This document shows, in pieces, positions 8,324-15,899 of a stretch of 16,444 bases of DNA (position 1 is the first letter of the stretch; each line of letters starts with the position of its first letter). A program made the position numbers and the translations under genes. Source of the stretch: an uncultured Colwellia sp. (GTDB taxonomy: Bacteria > Pseudomonadota > Gammaproteobacteria > Enterobacterales > Alteromonadaceae); contig CAJWBY010000107.1 in assembly GCA_913020705.1 (NCBI GenBank), forward strand, positions 1 to 16,444, in the 5' to 3' direction. The notes below the pieces were generated by a model that had not been told where the DNA came from, searched no databases, and saw only the letters and a list, made by a program, of their open reading frames with translations.

Positions 8324-8788
8324 AAGAGCTACCCAACAATAAAAATTACACATTTAACAATACTAACGTGTCGTAACTAAATTTTATATAACAATGACTT
8401 TTTGTTTATTTCTAGCAATAAAATCGAGGAATTAACACGTGAATTTAGTCAGTTTACATGGAGTAAGACATTGTCATGTATTGCTTTGGGTCTATTTACA
8501 TTTGATCCGTTTAAGAGAAAAATATATATTGAAATCTAAATATTTAATTGTGAATGAGTGGCGGGTAATACGCTGTAATGTTTTATTTTTTCATAAGGTA
8601 TAGACTTTTATTTAAAGGGCTAAAGAGACTGAAAGGTATGCCCGTGAGATTGGCGACTTATAAAACACACAGTTTGTATTAGTGCAGGTATAATTAAGGG
8701 TAAATAAATTGATTGAGTGTTGTCGTTTTATTTTACTAAGTTTAACTAACCACGTTAGAGATTTGCATGAGGAATCAAGGAAAAAGTT
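8324..8788. other. Intergenic region between divergent dctP and FHA genes; possible 54-codon ORF
   Basis: This gap should contain the promoters of both divergent units. I see no consensus sigma-70 pair that I trust. TATAAT at 8690-8695 lacks a -35 box at the right distance. A plus-strand ORF from GTG at 8439 to TAG at 8603 has GAGGA 8 bases upstream and would encode 54 residues (starting VNLVSLHGVRHCHVLLWVYL). Its composition is unremarkable and it could be chance. A short dyad, CTAAC-CAC-GTTAG, lies at 8746-8758, 30 bases before the FHA start. Confidence 0.35.
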
Positions 8789-9820
8789 ATGGCTGTTTTA
8801 ATTAATAATCAAACCCAAGAAAATTGTCTATTACAATCACACCATACCTTTGGTCGACTTAATAGTTCAGTTAATACTTTTATTTCCGATGTTTATGTGT
8901 CTAAAATTCATGCCTTTATTGAATGGAACGATCAACATTGGTTGTTGCGTGACGTGAGCAGTAACGGTACTTGGCTCAATGGCAGTAAGTTGGCACGCGA
9001 TCAAGTGGCAGAACTTAAAGTAGGTGATGTACTTAACTTCGCGAGTAAATCAGGCTATGCGTTTGAAGTTCATGACATTAATGCGCCTTGTGATTGCCTT
9101 ATTCCGATAGAACATAATAGCGACGCAATTCAACTAGAGTACTTTCAGTTATTACCAAGCAAAAAATCACACAATATGGTGCTTAGCTTTAACAATCAAA
9201 CCTATTCTTGGTGGCAAGAAATACTCGATGATAATCTTAGCCAGTCAAAATTAGCATCTGAGTTGAATGATCAAGAATACTTAGATATTGATGGTTTAAC
9301 TTGGCAGCTGCAAATAAACCGCACAGTGGCCGATACCCAACAACTAAGGCCTAGTGTTACCTCACTCGATGAATTAACTTTTACCTTTCATACGAGTCTT
9401 GATGAAGAAAGTACACATGTTTTTATGCAAAGCGGTGAACACAACATTGATTTACTGATGCGCAGCCATCATTACCTAACACTCTGCTTAGCACGTCAGC
9501 GCGCCAAAGATATACAAGAAGGTTATGAAGACAGTGAACAAGGCTGGGTCTATGCTGAATTGCTTGCTAAAGATTTAGGGGTTGATGCCAGCCACTTAAA
9601 TATACAAATTTATCGCATTCGTAAACAATTTGTCGATGCGCTAAATAATGCCTGCGAATCCAGTAATATTATTGAACGTAATGCCGGTAAAATTCGTTTG
9701 GCCAGTAAGTCTTTCCGTATAATCAAAGGCGATAATGTTGAATGTGATACGGGTCAATCGACTGAGCAAAATACAAGTCAAAGCCTTGGTCAGAATGCTA
9801 GTCAATATGTGAATCACTAG
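8789..9820 (+). CDS. FHA-domain protein with C-terminal winged-helix-like region
   Basis: A 343-residue cytoplasmic protein without signal peptide. The start is set by AAGGA 8 bases before the ATG. Residues 15-95 form a forkhead-associated domain with the full phosphothreonine-reading set: FGR (Gly22, Arg23), SKIH (Ser38, His41), and LRDVSSNGTWLNG (Ser58, Asn59, Gly60, Asn64). A middle region (about 110-220) is of unknown type. Residues 225-312 resemble an OmpR/SARP-like winged helix: the LAKDLGVDASHLNIQIYRIR stretch matches the transactivation loop and recognition helix, and IIERNAGKIRLASKSFRI matches the wing hairpin. The tail is a Gln/Ser/Asn-rich linker (TGQSTEQNTSQSLGQNASQ). It is followed 146 bases later by a Ser/Thr kinase gene, so binding to the phosphorylated kinase or being its substrate is likely. 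A DNA-binding role is inferred from fold pattern only. Confidence 0.88.
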   Translation: MAVLINNQTQENCLLQSHHTFGRLNSSVNTFISDVYVSKIHAFIEWNDQHWLLRDVSSNGTWLNGSKLARDQVAELKVGDVLNFASKSGYAFEVHDINAPCDCLIPIEHNSDAIQLEYFQLLPSKKSHNMVLSFNNQTYSWWQEILDDNLSQSKLASELNDQEYLDIDGLTWQLQINRTVADTQQLRPSVTSLDELTFTFHTSLDEESTHVFMQSGEHNIDLLMRSHHYLTLCLARQRAKDIQEGYEDSEQGWVYAELLAKDLGVDASHLNIQIYRIRKQFVDALNNACESSNIIERNAGKIRLASKSFRIIKGDNVECDTGQSTEQNTSQSLGQNASQYVNH

Positions 9821-9906
9821 GTTTTTCAACGAGAGCATATGCTTAATTGTTAAACCAAGTCATTTTACTTAGCGATTAGTATTGTACATATAGGTATCGC
9901 CGTGTG

Positions 9907-9923
9907 ATCATTAGCAGAATGAT
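9907..9923. promoter_or_regulatory. Dyad 1 in the kinase leader
   Basis: ATCATT and AATGAT are inverted around AGCAG, about 44 bases before the kinase GTG. Small, and could be chance in AT-rich DNA. Confidence 0.25.
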
Positions 9924-9931
9924 AATCAAAC

Positions 9932-9951
9932 GGTCAAGCATGGTATTGACC
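9932..9951. promoter_or_regulatory. Dyad 2 in the kinase leader
   Basis: GGTCAA and TTGACC are perfect inverted hexamers separated by 8 bases, 15 bases before the kinase GTG. The spacing of arm centres (14 bases) is longer than one helix turn. It could be an operator or an RNA hairpin near the weak ribosome site. Confidence 0.3.
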
Positions 9952-9966
9952 TAATATGGTCATACT

Positions 9967-12699
9967 GTGATAAAAGATAGCCAAGTAAAGCCAAGCATCG
10001 ATCCACTCTCTATAGCAGATACTCAGTTTCATCATCAAGAGTTACTCTCTGAAGATGAGCAAAAAGCACAGCTAAATAATAGCAGTATGGCGCACTTTAA
10101 AATTATCGATATTTTAGGTAAAGGCGGTATGGGCGCTGTCTATAAAGCTAAAGATTTGGCTTTAGAACGTTATGTTGCGATTAAAACACTCCGAATCAGC
10201 AGTACTGAACAGCCATTAATACTTGCTGAAGCAAAAACCATATCTAAGCTCAATCACCCTAATATTGTCACTATTTATGATATTGCCCGTGACGGCGATG
10301 CCAATTTTATTGTGATGGAGTGGGTTGACGGTAACCCGTTAAATACCGTTATTCCTTCGCAGGGAATGGCACTCAATAAAGTGCTCGATTATGCCAAGCA
10401 AATGGTGGCGGCTCTTGCTTGTGCTCATCAGCAACAAATTATTCATCATGATATTAAGCCGCAAAATATTATGCTTGACGTTAATGGCCGTATTAAAATA
10501 CTCGATTTTGGTATTTCGGCACTTGTCGAGCCTGCAGAGCCTTCAGCAGAACAAGCGCCTTCAGGAAATAAAGAGTCTTCAACAAATAAAAAGCCTAGCG
10601 ATGAACAAGCAAAGGCTCAACAGCAATCATTAACACCAGCATTGGCCATAGTTGGCTCTCCGCAATATATGTCGCCCGAAAAAATTCAAGGTCTAGTGAG
10701 CGATACCCGTTCAGACCTGTTTTCATTGGGGATTGTTTTATATGAAATGTTAACTGGGGTTAAGCCTTTTTTAGGTTTGAATATTAAACAAATTACCCAA
10801 GCTATTAGCCACGGAAAATATACCCCACTAGCCGAGTTAAAACCGCAATTACCCCCTGAGCTAATAGCGGTAGTTGATAAATTATTACAAAAAGCGCCTG
10901 CAGAACGTTATCAAACCGCCAAAGCACTCGGGCAAGACATCGACGCTATAGCTGAAAAAATTAATCATAAAAAAAACTGGTGGCAACAACAACACTGGCT
11001 TACACAAGCGTTTTTATTACTGCCAATAATCGCCATACTAGGTTGGAGTATTCGTAGTGTTTTATTCCCGCCCAGCACGCAAGATTTAATTGCTCGACAG
11101 CTAGTAGAATCGAAAAAAATAGCCTTTTTACCGTTCGACAATATTAGCGGCGACCCAGTATTGCAAATATTTAGTGATGGCATTGCCACTATGCTCAGCA
11201 GCGATTTAGCCGAAGTCGGTTATCAACAAGGTGATGGTACGACTTGGGTACTTCCGACTAGTGAAATTAGAAACCTTGAAGACCCTAGCGTTAGTGGTAT
11301 TTATAATAAATATGGTGTTGATACTATTGTCACCGGTAGCATTCAGCATATGGGGTCGACTCGCAGTTTGCATTTAACACTGGTGAATGGCGCTGATGGT
11401 CGGGTACTAAAGTCAAAACAATTAACCCTTGATGCCAATAAACTATTTGATGCGCAAACGGAAATTCGTCAGCAAGTGCTCGACATTCTGGGTTGGAAAA
11501 TACCACCTGCATTGAACCAACAGTTTGCTGCACAAAAACCAACTTTTGATGGCGCTTATAAGTATTATCTACAAGGGCAGGGGTATTTATATCGGTTTGA
11601 CCATGGCGATAATATTAGTAAGGCGCTTAAGGCGTTTCAGGCGGCTATTGACCTTGATCCCAATTATGCTGATGCTTATGTCGGTTTGGCAGAAGCGCAA
11701 TTACGCAGTTTTACCGAAACTAAAGATATAGATTTATTAAAACCAATGGTAGTAACAGTCGATACACTGACAAAAGTAGATAGACACCATCCTTTACTGA
11801 ACTATTTGCAAGCTGAACTTAAGCTTAATCAAGGAGATTATGAAGGTGCCGTTGAGTTGTTTAACAACAGCATTAGTTTTAAACCAAGTTTTTTAAAGGC
11901 TTATACAAGTCTATCTATTTCTTATCTAGAACTAGGAGAGCTAGTAAAAGCAGAAGAAATACTATTAACAGCATATAAATTAATGCCGAATAATAATGCA
12001 GTATTAATCGAGCTAGGTATTTTTCATTTTGGTAACGGTCAATATGTTCGAGCAATCGAGTACTTTGAACAACTAGCGAAGCAAACCCCCAATAATTATA
12101 TTGCTTACCTTAATTTAAGTTCCTGCTACTACCTTAATGGTGATATCCATAAAGCAATTATAGTGGCACAACAAGCATTAGCTATTGAACCAAATGCAGA
12201 TGTATATGCAAATCTTGGTACTTATTTTTTTATTTTAAAAAACTATAAAAAATCGGTTCAGTCTTATGAAAACATGATAGCTTTGAACGATAGTGATTAT
12301 ATTAAATGGGGCAACTTAGCGGATGCTTATCGTTTTGCCAATAATGAAAAATATATAGGTAGTTTTCGACATGCGATAAAATTGGCAGAACAAGCGATTG
12401 CATTAAATCCTAATAATCAATATGCCATTACTTCGTTATCTTATTATTATGCTAATTTAGACAATGTTGAAAAGACTAGTTTTTATGCTGAAAAAATAAG
12501 CGAGAAAGGTTCCGGAGAAAATCAATTTTTTATAGCAGCCGCTTATGCCCGTTTAAATATGAACAAAGCGGCTCTTAGGTATCTAGAATTTGCTATTATC
12601 AATAACTATTCAATAGCTGAAATCACTTCATCACCTTTACTTGATAACTTAAGACATGATTCGCAATATCGTGAATTAATAACTAAAGCCTTAAAATAA
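9967..12699 (+). CDS. Membrane Ser/Thr protein kinase with TolB-like and TPR extracytoplasmic region
   Basis: A 910-residue protein from GTG 9967; no good ribosome site precedes it, and ATG 10087 (codon 41, just before the kinase domain) is an alternative start. The kinase domain (about 44-335) has GKGGMGAVY (51-59), Lys73 in VAIK, Glu88, catalytic HHDIKPQN with Asp162 and Asn167, DFG (180-182), GSPQYMSPE (230-238) and SDLFSLG (Asp250). All residues needed for catalysis are present. The HRD Arg is His. About 40 low-complexity residues (186-226, Glu/Ser/Lys/Gln-rich) lie inside the activation segment. A single membrane helix spans about 344-367. Beyond it KIAFLPFDNISGDP and SDGIATMLSSDLAEVG mark a TolB/CadC-like domain (about 380-520), followed by many TPR repeats (about 535-890, for example LDPNYADAYVGLAEA). 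Likely partner: the FHA protein upstream. The signal sensed is unknown. Confidence 0.95.
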   Translation: MIKDSQVKPSIDPLSIADTQFHHQELLSEDEQKAQLNNSSMAHFKIIDILGKGGMGAVYKAKDLALERYVAIKTLRISSTEQPLILAEAKTISKLNHPNIVTIYDIARDGDANFIVMEWVDGNPLNTVIPSQGMALNKVLDYAKQMVAALACAHQQQIIHHDIKPQNIMLDVNGRIKILDFGISALVEPAEPSAEQAPSGNKESSTNKKPSDEQAKAQQQSLTPALAIVGSPQYMSPEKIQGLVSDTRSDLFSLGIVLYEMLTGVKPFLGLNIKQITQAISHGKYTPLAELKPQLPPELIAVVDKLLQKAPAERYQTAKALGQDIDAIAEKINHKKNWWQQQHWLTQAFLLLPIIAILGWSIRSVLFPPSTQDLIARQLVESKKIAFLPFDNISGDPVLQIFSDGIATMLSSDLAEVGYQQGDGTTWVLPTSEIRNLEDPSVSGIYNKYGVDTIVTGSIQHMGSTRSLHLTLVNGADGRVLKSKQLTLDANKLFDAQTEIRQQVLDILGWKIPPALNQQFAAQKPTFDGAYKYYLQGQGYLYRFDHGDNISKALKAFQAAIDLDPNYADAYVGLAEAQLRSFTETKDIDLLKPMVVTVDTLTKVDRHHPLLNYLQAELKLNQGDYEGAVELFNNSISFKPSFLKAYTSLSISYLELGELVKAEEILLTAYKLMPNNNAVLIELGIFHFGNGQYVRAIEYFEQLAKQTPNNYIAYLNLSSCYYLNGDIHKAIIVAQQALAIEPNADVYANLGTYFFILKNYKKSVQSYENMIALNDSDYIKWGNLADAYRFANNEKYIGSFRHAIKLAEQAIALNPNNQYAITSLSYYYANLDNVEKTSFYAEKISEKGSGENQFFIAAAYARLNMNKAALRYLEFAIINNYSIAEITSSPLLDNLRHDSQYRELITKALK

Positions 12700-12705
12700 G
12701 TTTAT

Positions 12706-13197
12706 TTATCTTTTTATTATTACCCTAGGATCCCAAGCCGCTGAAAACTTATCACCATCGAGCTTAAAGTTAATGTTAATAATTACATCATCAGTCTCAG
12801 TGCCTTCTGTTGCAACAGCGTTATAGGTGGCGCTGTGTTTTTTCTCTGAAACGAATTGTAAGTCAAAGCTGTTTTGTATAATGCCTTTCCATTTATAGCT
12901 AGCGTTACTACTGTCGTTAGGCGCCGCTTGTAATTTAAACTTAATGTTCTCGCCATTGTTGACTTCAAAAGGCTGCGGTAATATGTCTTTGCCTGCTTTG
13001 TCTGCTGAGTAATAAAGGTAGTTTGATTCTTGTTCTTCAGGTAATAAAGCAACTTTTCTCCCTTTGCCATTAAATTGATGTGCCAAGGTGCCGCTATTTA
13101 TATCGTTAGCAAGTCTGGAAAATTCCATGTTCACATAAATGGTTGTGGTCGCAGGTTTTACCTCTGCAGTTTCGCTTTCAGTTTGAGTAATCGTCAT
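12706..13197 (-). CDS. Conserved-looking unknown protein, 163 residues
   Basis: Not recognised. The ATG at 13197 has AAGGGAC 5 bases upstream on this strand, a strong ribosome site. There is no signal peptide, membrane segment or Cys. The N-terminus is Thr/Glu-rich (MTITQTESETAEVKPATTTI) and probably flexible. The remainder alternates like a beta sandwich (YVNMEFSRL, FEVNNGENIKFKLQAAP, YKWKGII, DDVIININFKLDGDKF) and closes with AAWDPRVIIKR. It ends 6 bases from the kinase gene stop, tail to tail, with no separate terminator visible between them. A predicted cytoplasmic beta protein next to a kinase/FHA pair is suggestive, but the strand is opposite and no function can be assigned. Confidence 0.75.
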   Translation of the reverse strand: MTITQTESETAEVKPATTTIYVNMEFSRLANDINSGTLAHQFNGKGRKVALLPEEQESNYLYYSADKAGKDILPQPFEVNNGENIKFKLQAAPNDSSNASYKWKGIIQNSFDLQFVSEKKHSATYNAVATEGTETDDVIININFKLDGDKFSAAWDPRVIIKR

Positions 13198-13232
13198 TTT
13201 TGTCCCTTATTATTTTGCATTAACCGCTAAAT

Positions 13233-13252
13233 ATCAGATTTATACGGCTGAT
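13233..13252 (-). promoter_or_regulatory. Possible -10 box inside a dyad upstream of the 163-residue gene
   Basis: On the minus strand ATCAG-CCGTATAAAT-CTGAT places a TATAAA hexamer between inverted pentamers, about 40 bases before the ATG at 13197. No consensus -35 box is visible, so this is tentative. Confidence 0.25.
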
Positions 13253-13364
13253 TTAATCACTGAGAATTTTATAAATTAGAAATCAATAGATTATTAGTAC
13301 CTTATGGATACTATCAGCTTATATTGCCGAATGCGAAAACGAAAGTGAGATGATGAGTTTCAAT

Positions 13365-13772
13365 TTATTTAAAAAGCGAAGCCATAGGTTTGGAAAAAAA
13401 GGCAAGAATTTTATCCGTGATATTAAATTTAAGCTTTTGTTGTGCAAGGGTTTTGATGTTTTTAAGCTTAAGTATATCGTCTTGTTCAAATAATTTGATA
13501 ATAGTAATTTCTGTGTGCATGGGTATTTTTTTCTGATTCAGTTTAGGCGCTGAAGTTGTAAGCTTATTTAATAGTGTTGGCTTTTGTAATTGATTTCTGT
13601 CAATACCGTTATTTCTTGTGTTATTACGTGTGAAAAAGCAGTATAAATTAGAATCAACTTCTCTTTCTTCGAATTTAAAATCTATAGGCTGAACAATAGT
13701 GCAGGGAGCACTCGCTTTATAATTAGCTTTCTGAGCTTTTATGCCATTGATAAATGCTTTTGATTCATTCAT
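13365..13772 (-). CDS. Unknown basic protein, 135 residues
   Basis: Not recognised. The ATG at 13772 is preferred, with TTTGGA 7 bases upstream; the alternative TTG at 13784 overlaps that site. The protein is Lys- and Asn-rich with no signal peptide and no clear membrane helix. The C-terminal third is helical and amphipathic (IIKLFEQDDILKLKNIKTL, FNITDKILAFFSKPMASLFK). It has two Cys. It lies 167 bases upstream of the 163-residue gene on the same strand, so it may share a transcript or stand alone. Its codon usage is AT-rich like its surroundings, and an orphan or horizontally acquired gene is possible. Confidence 0.55.
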   Translation of the reverse strand: MNESKAFINGIKAQKANYKASAPCTIVQPIDFKFEEREVDSNLYCFFTRNNTRNNGIDRNQLQKPTLLNKLTTSAPKLNQKKIPMHTEITIIKLFEQDDILKLKNIKTLAQQKLKFNITDKILAFFSKPMASLFK

Positions 13773-13838
13773 GGGATATTCCAAATAATAATCAGCTTAT
13801 AGAGAGAATTCAGAATGCTGCAGATAACGAAAAATAAC

Positions 13839-13858
13839 CATTACACGACATTACACCG
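13839..13858. repeat. Tandem 10-bp direct repeat in a divergent promoter region
   Basis: CATTACACGA is followed directly by CATTACACCG, 8 of 10 bases alike and starting one helix turn apart. It lies between the divergent starts at 13772 and 13963, an arrangement used by OmpR-type regulators that bind direct repeats. The function is not shown. Confidence 0.35.
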
Positions 13859-13962
13859 CTAATAAATATGAGGTTATAACACCTCCTTTTAAATGTTAAT
13901 TATTTGTATTAATATGCCCCTCAGTTCAATCTAATAACATAAAATAAAAGGACTTTCGCTCA

Positions 13963-14748
13963 ATGAACCATTTAATAAAGTCATCAAGTATATTGATGTT
14001 GATTTCGCTGATAGGGTGCACTGATGATAACCCCTCCACTGATTATCCAGAGCAGTTAATTTTTCAAAATATTGACATAACAGTGTCTAAAAATAGCATT
14101 AATGCGACCAGCGCATATTTTTCTAACGATGTTATTTACTTTTCATCGCCAAATGAACAGCAATTTTTAAGTATTAATAACAATCAACAATTTTCACTTA
14201 ATATCAAACGTACCAAGGCAAGTAACTTTAGTTCTTCAGATTACAGTACGTATATTTCAGATGAGGAACTATCGTCTCCATTACAAGCAGGCGATGAGTT
14301 AACCGTTATTTTTAATCGTAGTACGGGATCTGTATTAGAATCAAGTGCTCAGGTGCCTAACTTTTTTCAATTCTTAACTCCTACTTCAGAAAAAATTATT
14401 GATCATAGTACAACCGATTTATCTATTGAATGGGATGTACCCGTTACGCAGGACAGTAAATTATATTTACGAGGTGAGTGCTTAGAGCAAGATTACTCTT
14501 TTGTTAATATCGATCTAGCGGGGGTGCCGTATGATTTAGCAGAGGGGCAAACAAGTTTACTTATACCAATGAATACAATCAATAAAGTGTATGGTTTTGA
14601 GGATGAAGGTTGTACCGTTAACGCACATTTATATCAAGAAAACACTGGAACCATAGACCCAAATTTTGCAGGCGGACATTATAATATAAAAAGTGATTCA
14701 AGCATCTCGTTTACACTAACTAACCTACAGGATACAAACAATGATTAA
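13963..14748 (+). CDS. Lipoprotein of unknown function
   Basis: A 261-residue exported lipoprotein. The start is supported by AAAGGA 10 bases upstream. The N-terminus is Lys-poor but has a clear hydrophobic core (ILMLISLIGC) ending in a lipobox LIGC with Cys19, followed by TDDN; Asp at +3 rather than +2 gives no firm prediction of inner-membrane retention. The mature part is Ser/Asn/Asp-rich and beta-like, with SIEWDVPVTQDSKLYLRGEC and two Cys (GEC and DEGC) that could form a disulfide. It overlaps the next gene, a beta-barrel, by 8 bases, so the two are translated together, and a shared job at the outer membrane is likely. No family was recognised. Confidence 0.85.
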   Translation: MNHLIKSSSILMLISLIGCTDDNPSTDYPEQLIFQNIDITVSKNSINATSAYFSNDVIYFSSPNEQQFLSINNNQQFSLNIKRTKASNFSSSDYSTYISDEELSSPLQAGDELTVIFNRSTGSVLESSAQVPNFFQFLTPTSEKIIDHSTTDLSIEWDVPVTQDSKLYLRGECLEQDYSFVNIDLAGVPYDLAEGQTSLLIPMNTINKVYGFEDEGCTVNAHLYQENTGTIDPNFAGGHYNIKSDSSISFTLTNLQDTNND

Positions 14749-15295
14749 TAAAATGATGATGATACCCTTGTTGTTTGTTAGCAGCTTAAGCTTAGCGCAA
14801 GCCAATGATACTAAATGGTATGGCGGTGCGACCTTCGGGTTTAACCATACAAGTGTGGATGAGCAACTTAGTGTACCCAGTACTAAATACAGTATATTAG
14901 GTGGCTATAAGCTAAATGACTGGCTTGCTGTGGAAGCAGAAATGGGCAAACTTCAGAATGACACTGGGACTTATTGTAATGACTATTTAATAGATAATCA
15001 GTGTGTTAATTTAAAACAAACATTTAATCATATATTTTTGGGCTTAAGAGCTGAAAAAATGGTCACACTAAACTTTGGTTTTACCGGCCGAATTGGTGCA
15101 GCACGAAGTAGTGTTAGTGCAAATATTGCTAAAGATAATGATCAAATAAGTTTTAGTTCCTCGATAGGGATGCTCTGGACAGTGACAGATAGCAGTAAAA
15201 TCACTTTAGAGTTACAACAAATTGATTATGCCTTAATTAATGAACGTCACGAGAATCTTGTCAGCTCTAATCTCAGTTTTACTATGGCGTTTTAA
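14741..15295 (+). CDS. Outer-membrane beta-barrel protein (OmpA-like eight-strand size)
   Basis: A 184-residue protein. The ATG at 14741 has AGGA 8 bases upstream inside the lipoprotein gene, and the overlap is ATGATTAA. The signal peptide ends near LSLAQA (cleavage after Ala21). The mature N-terminus WYGGATFGFNHTSV is typical of small outer-membrane barrels. Alternating strands follow (YSILGGYKLNDWLAVEAEMG, HIFLGLRAEKMVTLNFGFTG, ISFSSSIGMLWTV, KITLELQQIDYAL), and the chain ends in Phe (NLSFTMAF), the barrel-assembly signal. Two Cys in the CNDYLIDNQC loop may pair outside the cell. About 163 mature residues fit eight strands without a peptidoglycan-binding domain. The ligand or role is unknown. 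Confidence 0.9.
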   Translation: MINKMMMIPLLFVSSLSLAQANDTKWYGGATFGFNHTSVDEQLSVPSTKYSILGGYKLNDWLAVEAEMGKLQNDTGTYCNDYLIDNQCVNLKQTFNHIFLGLRAEKMVTLNFGFTGRIGAARSSVSANIAKDNDQISFSSSIGMLWTVTDSSKITLELQQIDYALINERHENLVSSNLSFTMAF

Positions 15296-15312
15296 TTAAT
15301 TTTTGGTAGTGC

Positions 15313-15359
15313 TAAGTACCCATAATACGCGTAAATGATAGTAGTATCATGGGTACTTA
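15313..15359. terminator. Long inverted repeat after the barrel gene, possible terminator
   Basis: TAAGTACCCAT and ATGGGTACTTA are perfect 11-bp inverted arms; after one mismatch, ATAC and GTAT extend the stem inward, leaving about 15 bases of loop. It begins 18 bases after the stop of the barrel gene. No T run follows on the plus strand, so it may be an RNA-stabilising hairpin or a weak terminator rather than a classic one. Confidence 0.5.
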
Positions 15360-15449
15360 TTGCAACAAAACTACGATCCGTTATTAGTATTCATCCTCTT
15401 TAAATTACTGATTGGTCATTCATTCATCTATTCATTTTTTTCATCGATT

Positions 15450-15575
15450 CTATTTAGACGAGAACAGCTCTAAATACTCAGTACCTGAGAGAGCCCATAT
15501 GCTATTCGGCAGGAGAGCTTCTCGTATTCTCAGATAATTTAGCTCTTTTATGTTTAGTGAGACTTCGTCGAATTC
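15450..15575 (-). pseudogene. Possible gene relic (41 codons open, unidentified) with nested inverted repeats
   Basis: The minus strand is open from 15575 to a TAG at 15452-15450 and reads FDEVSLNIKELNYLRIREA, then LLPNSIWALSGTEYLELF. The frame has coding-like composition but no start codon or ribosome site. A second minus frame across 15499-15600 also looks protein-like (VLYTLRIRRSLTKHKRAKL). The same DNA holds a 12-bp stem with a 2-base bulge (ACGAGAA..GCTCT at 15459-15472 with AGAGCTTCTCGT at 15515-15526) enclosing CTCAG-TAC-CTGAG at 15478-15490. Either a decayed gene or a structured RNA or repeat element could explain it. Confidence 0.35.
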
Positions 15576-15672
15576 TTAAAGTATAAAGCACCTTATCTTT
15601 TTGAAAATTATCATTATTGCTTTTTGTTACTAAATAAAAATCAGATAGACGAATAGATAAGAATACTGCACT

Positions 15673-15759
15673 ATGGGTTGGACCTTGCTATTTGCTATTG
15701 TTATCACCTATGTAGGTGTTAGGTACATAATTACATCTTTCATGAGCTGGCCATATTAA
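15673..15759 (+). other. 28-codon micro-ORF in the kinase leader (copy 2)
   Basis: ATG to TAA encodes a short hydrophobic peptide with MGWTLLFAIVITYVGV at its start. In copy 1 (1312-1350) the same frame is cut after 12 codons by TAA in place of TAT. Several differences between the copies are at third positions and silent. No ribosome site precedes it, so it may be a relic of an older gene rather than a translated peptide. Confidence 0.25.
15705..15718. promoter_or_regulatory. Dyad in the second kinase leader (possible operator)
   Basis: CACCTA and TAGGTG are perfect inverted hexamers around TG, the counterpart of the dyad at 1344-1357. Confidence 0.3.
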
Positions 15760-15899
15760 CTATGCGGCTCGTGCCAACTATAGTGAAATTTATATTGATT
15801 TCTCAAGTGATAAACCCACTTTGATTTCTTTACTCTAAGGTTTAAGTTTATAGTTATAAGTAACAAATTAACGTACTACTGAATTTGAGGAAAACATTA

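Noticed and set aside
9641..9838. Minus-strand open frame overlapping the end of the FHA gene
   Set aside because: Antisense shadow of the FHA coding frame with no start signal.
12783..13070. Open frame on the minus strand inside the 163-residue gene
   Set aside because: Same strand, other frame; composition is unlike a protein and it has no ribosome site, whereas the longer frame has a strong one.
15459..15526. Inverted repeats as an integron attC site or known riboswitch
   Set aside because: No attC core sites (GTTRRRY and its complement) are present, and no riboswitch consensus I know fits the loops.
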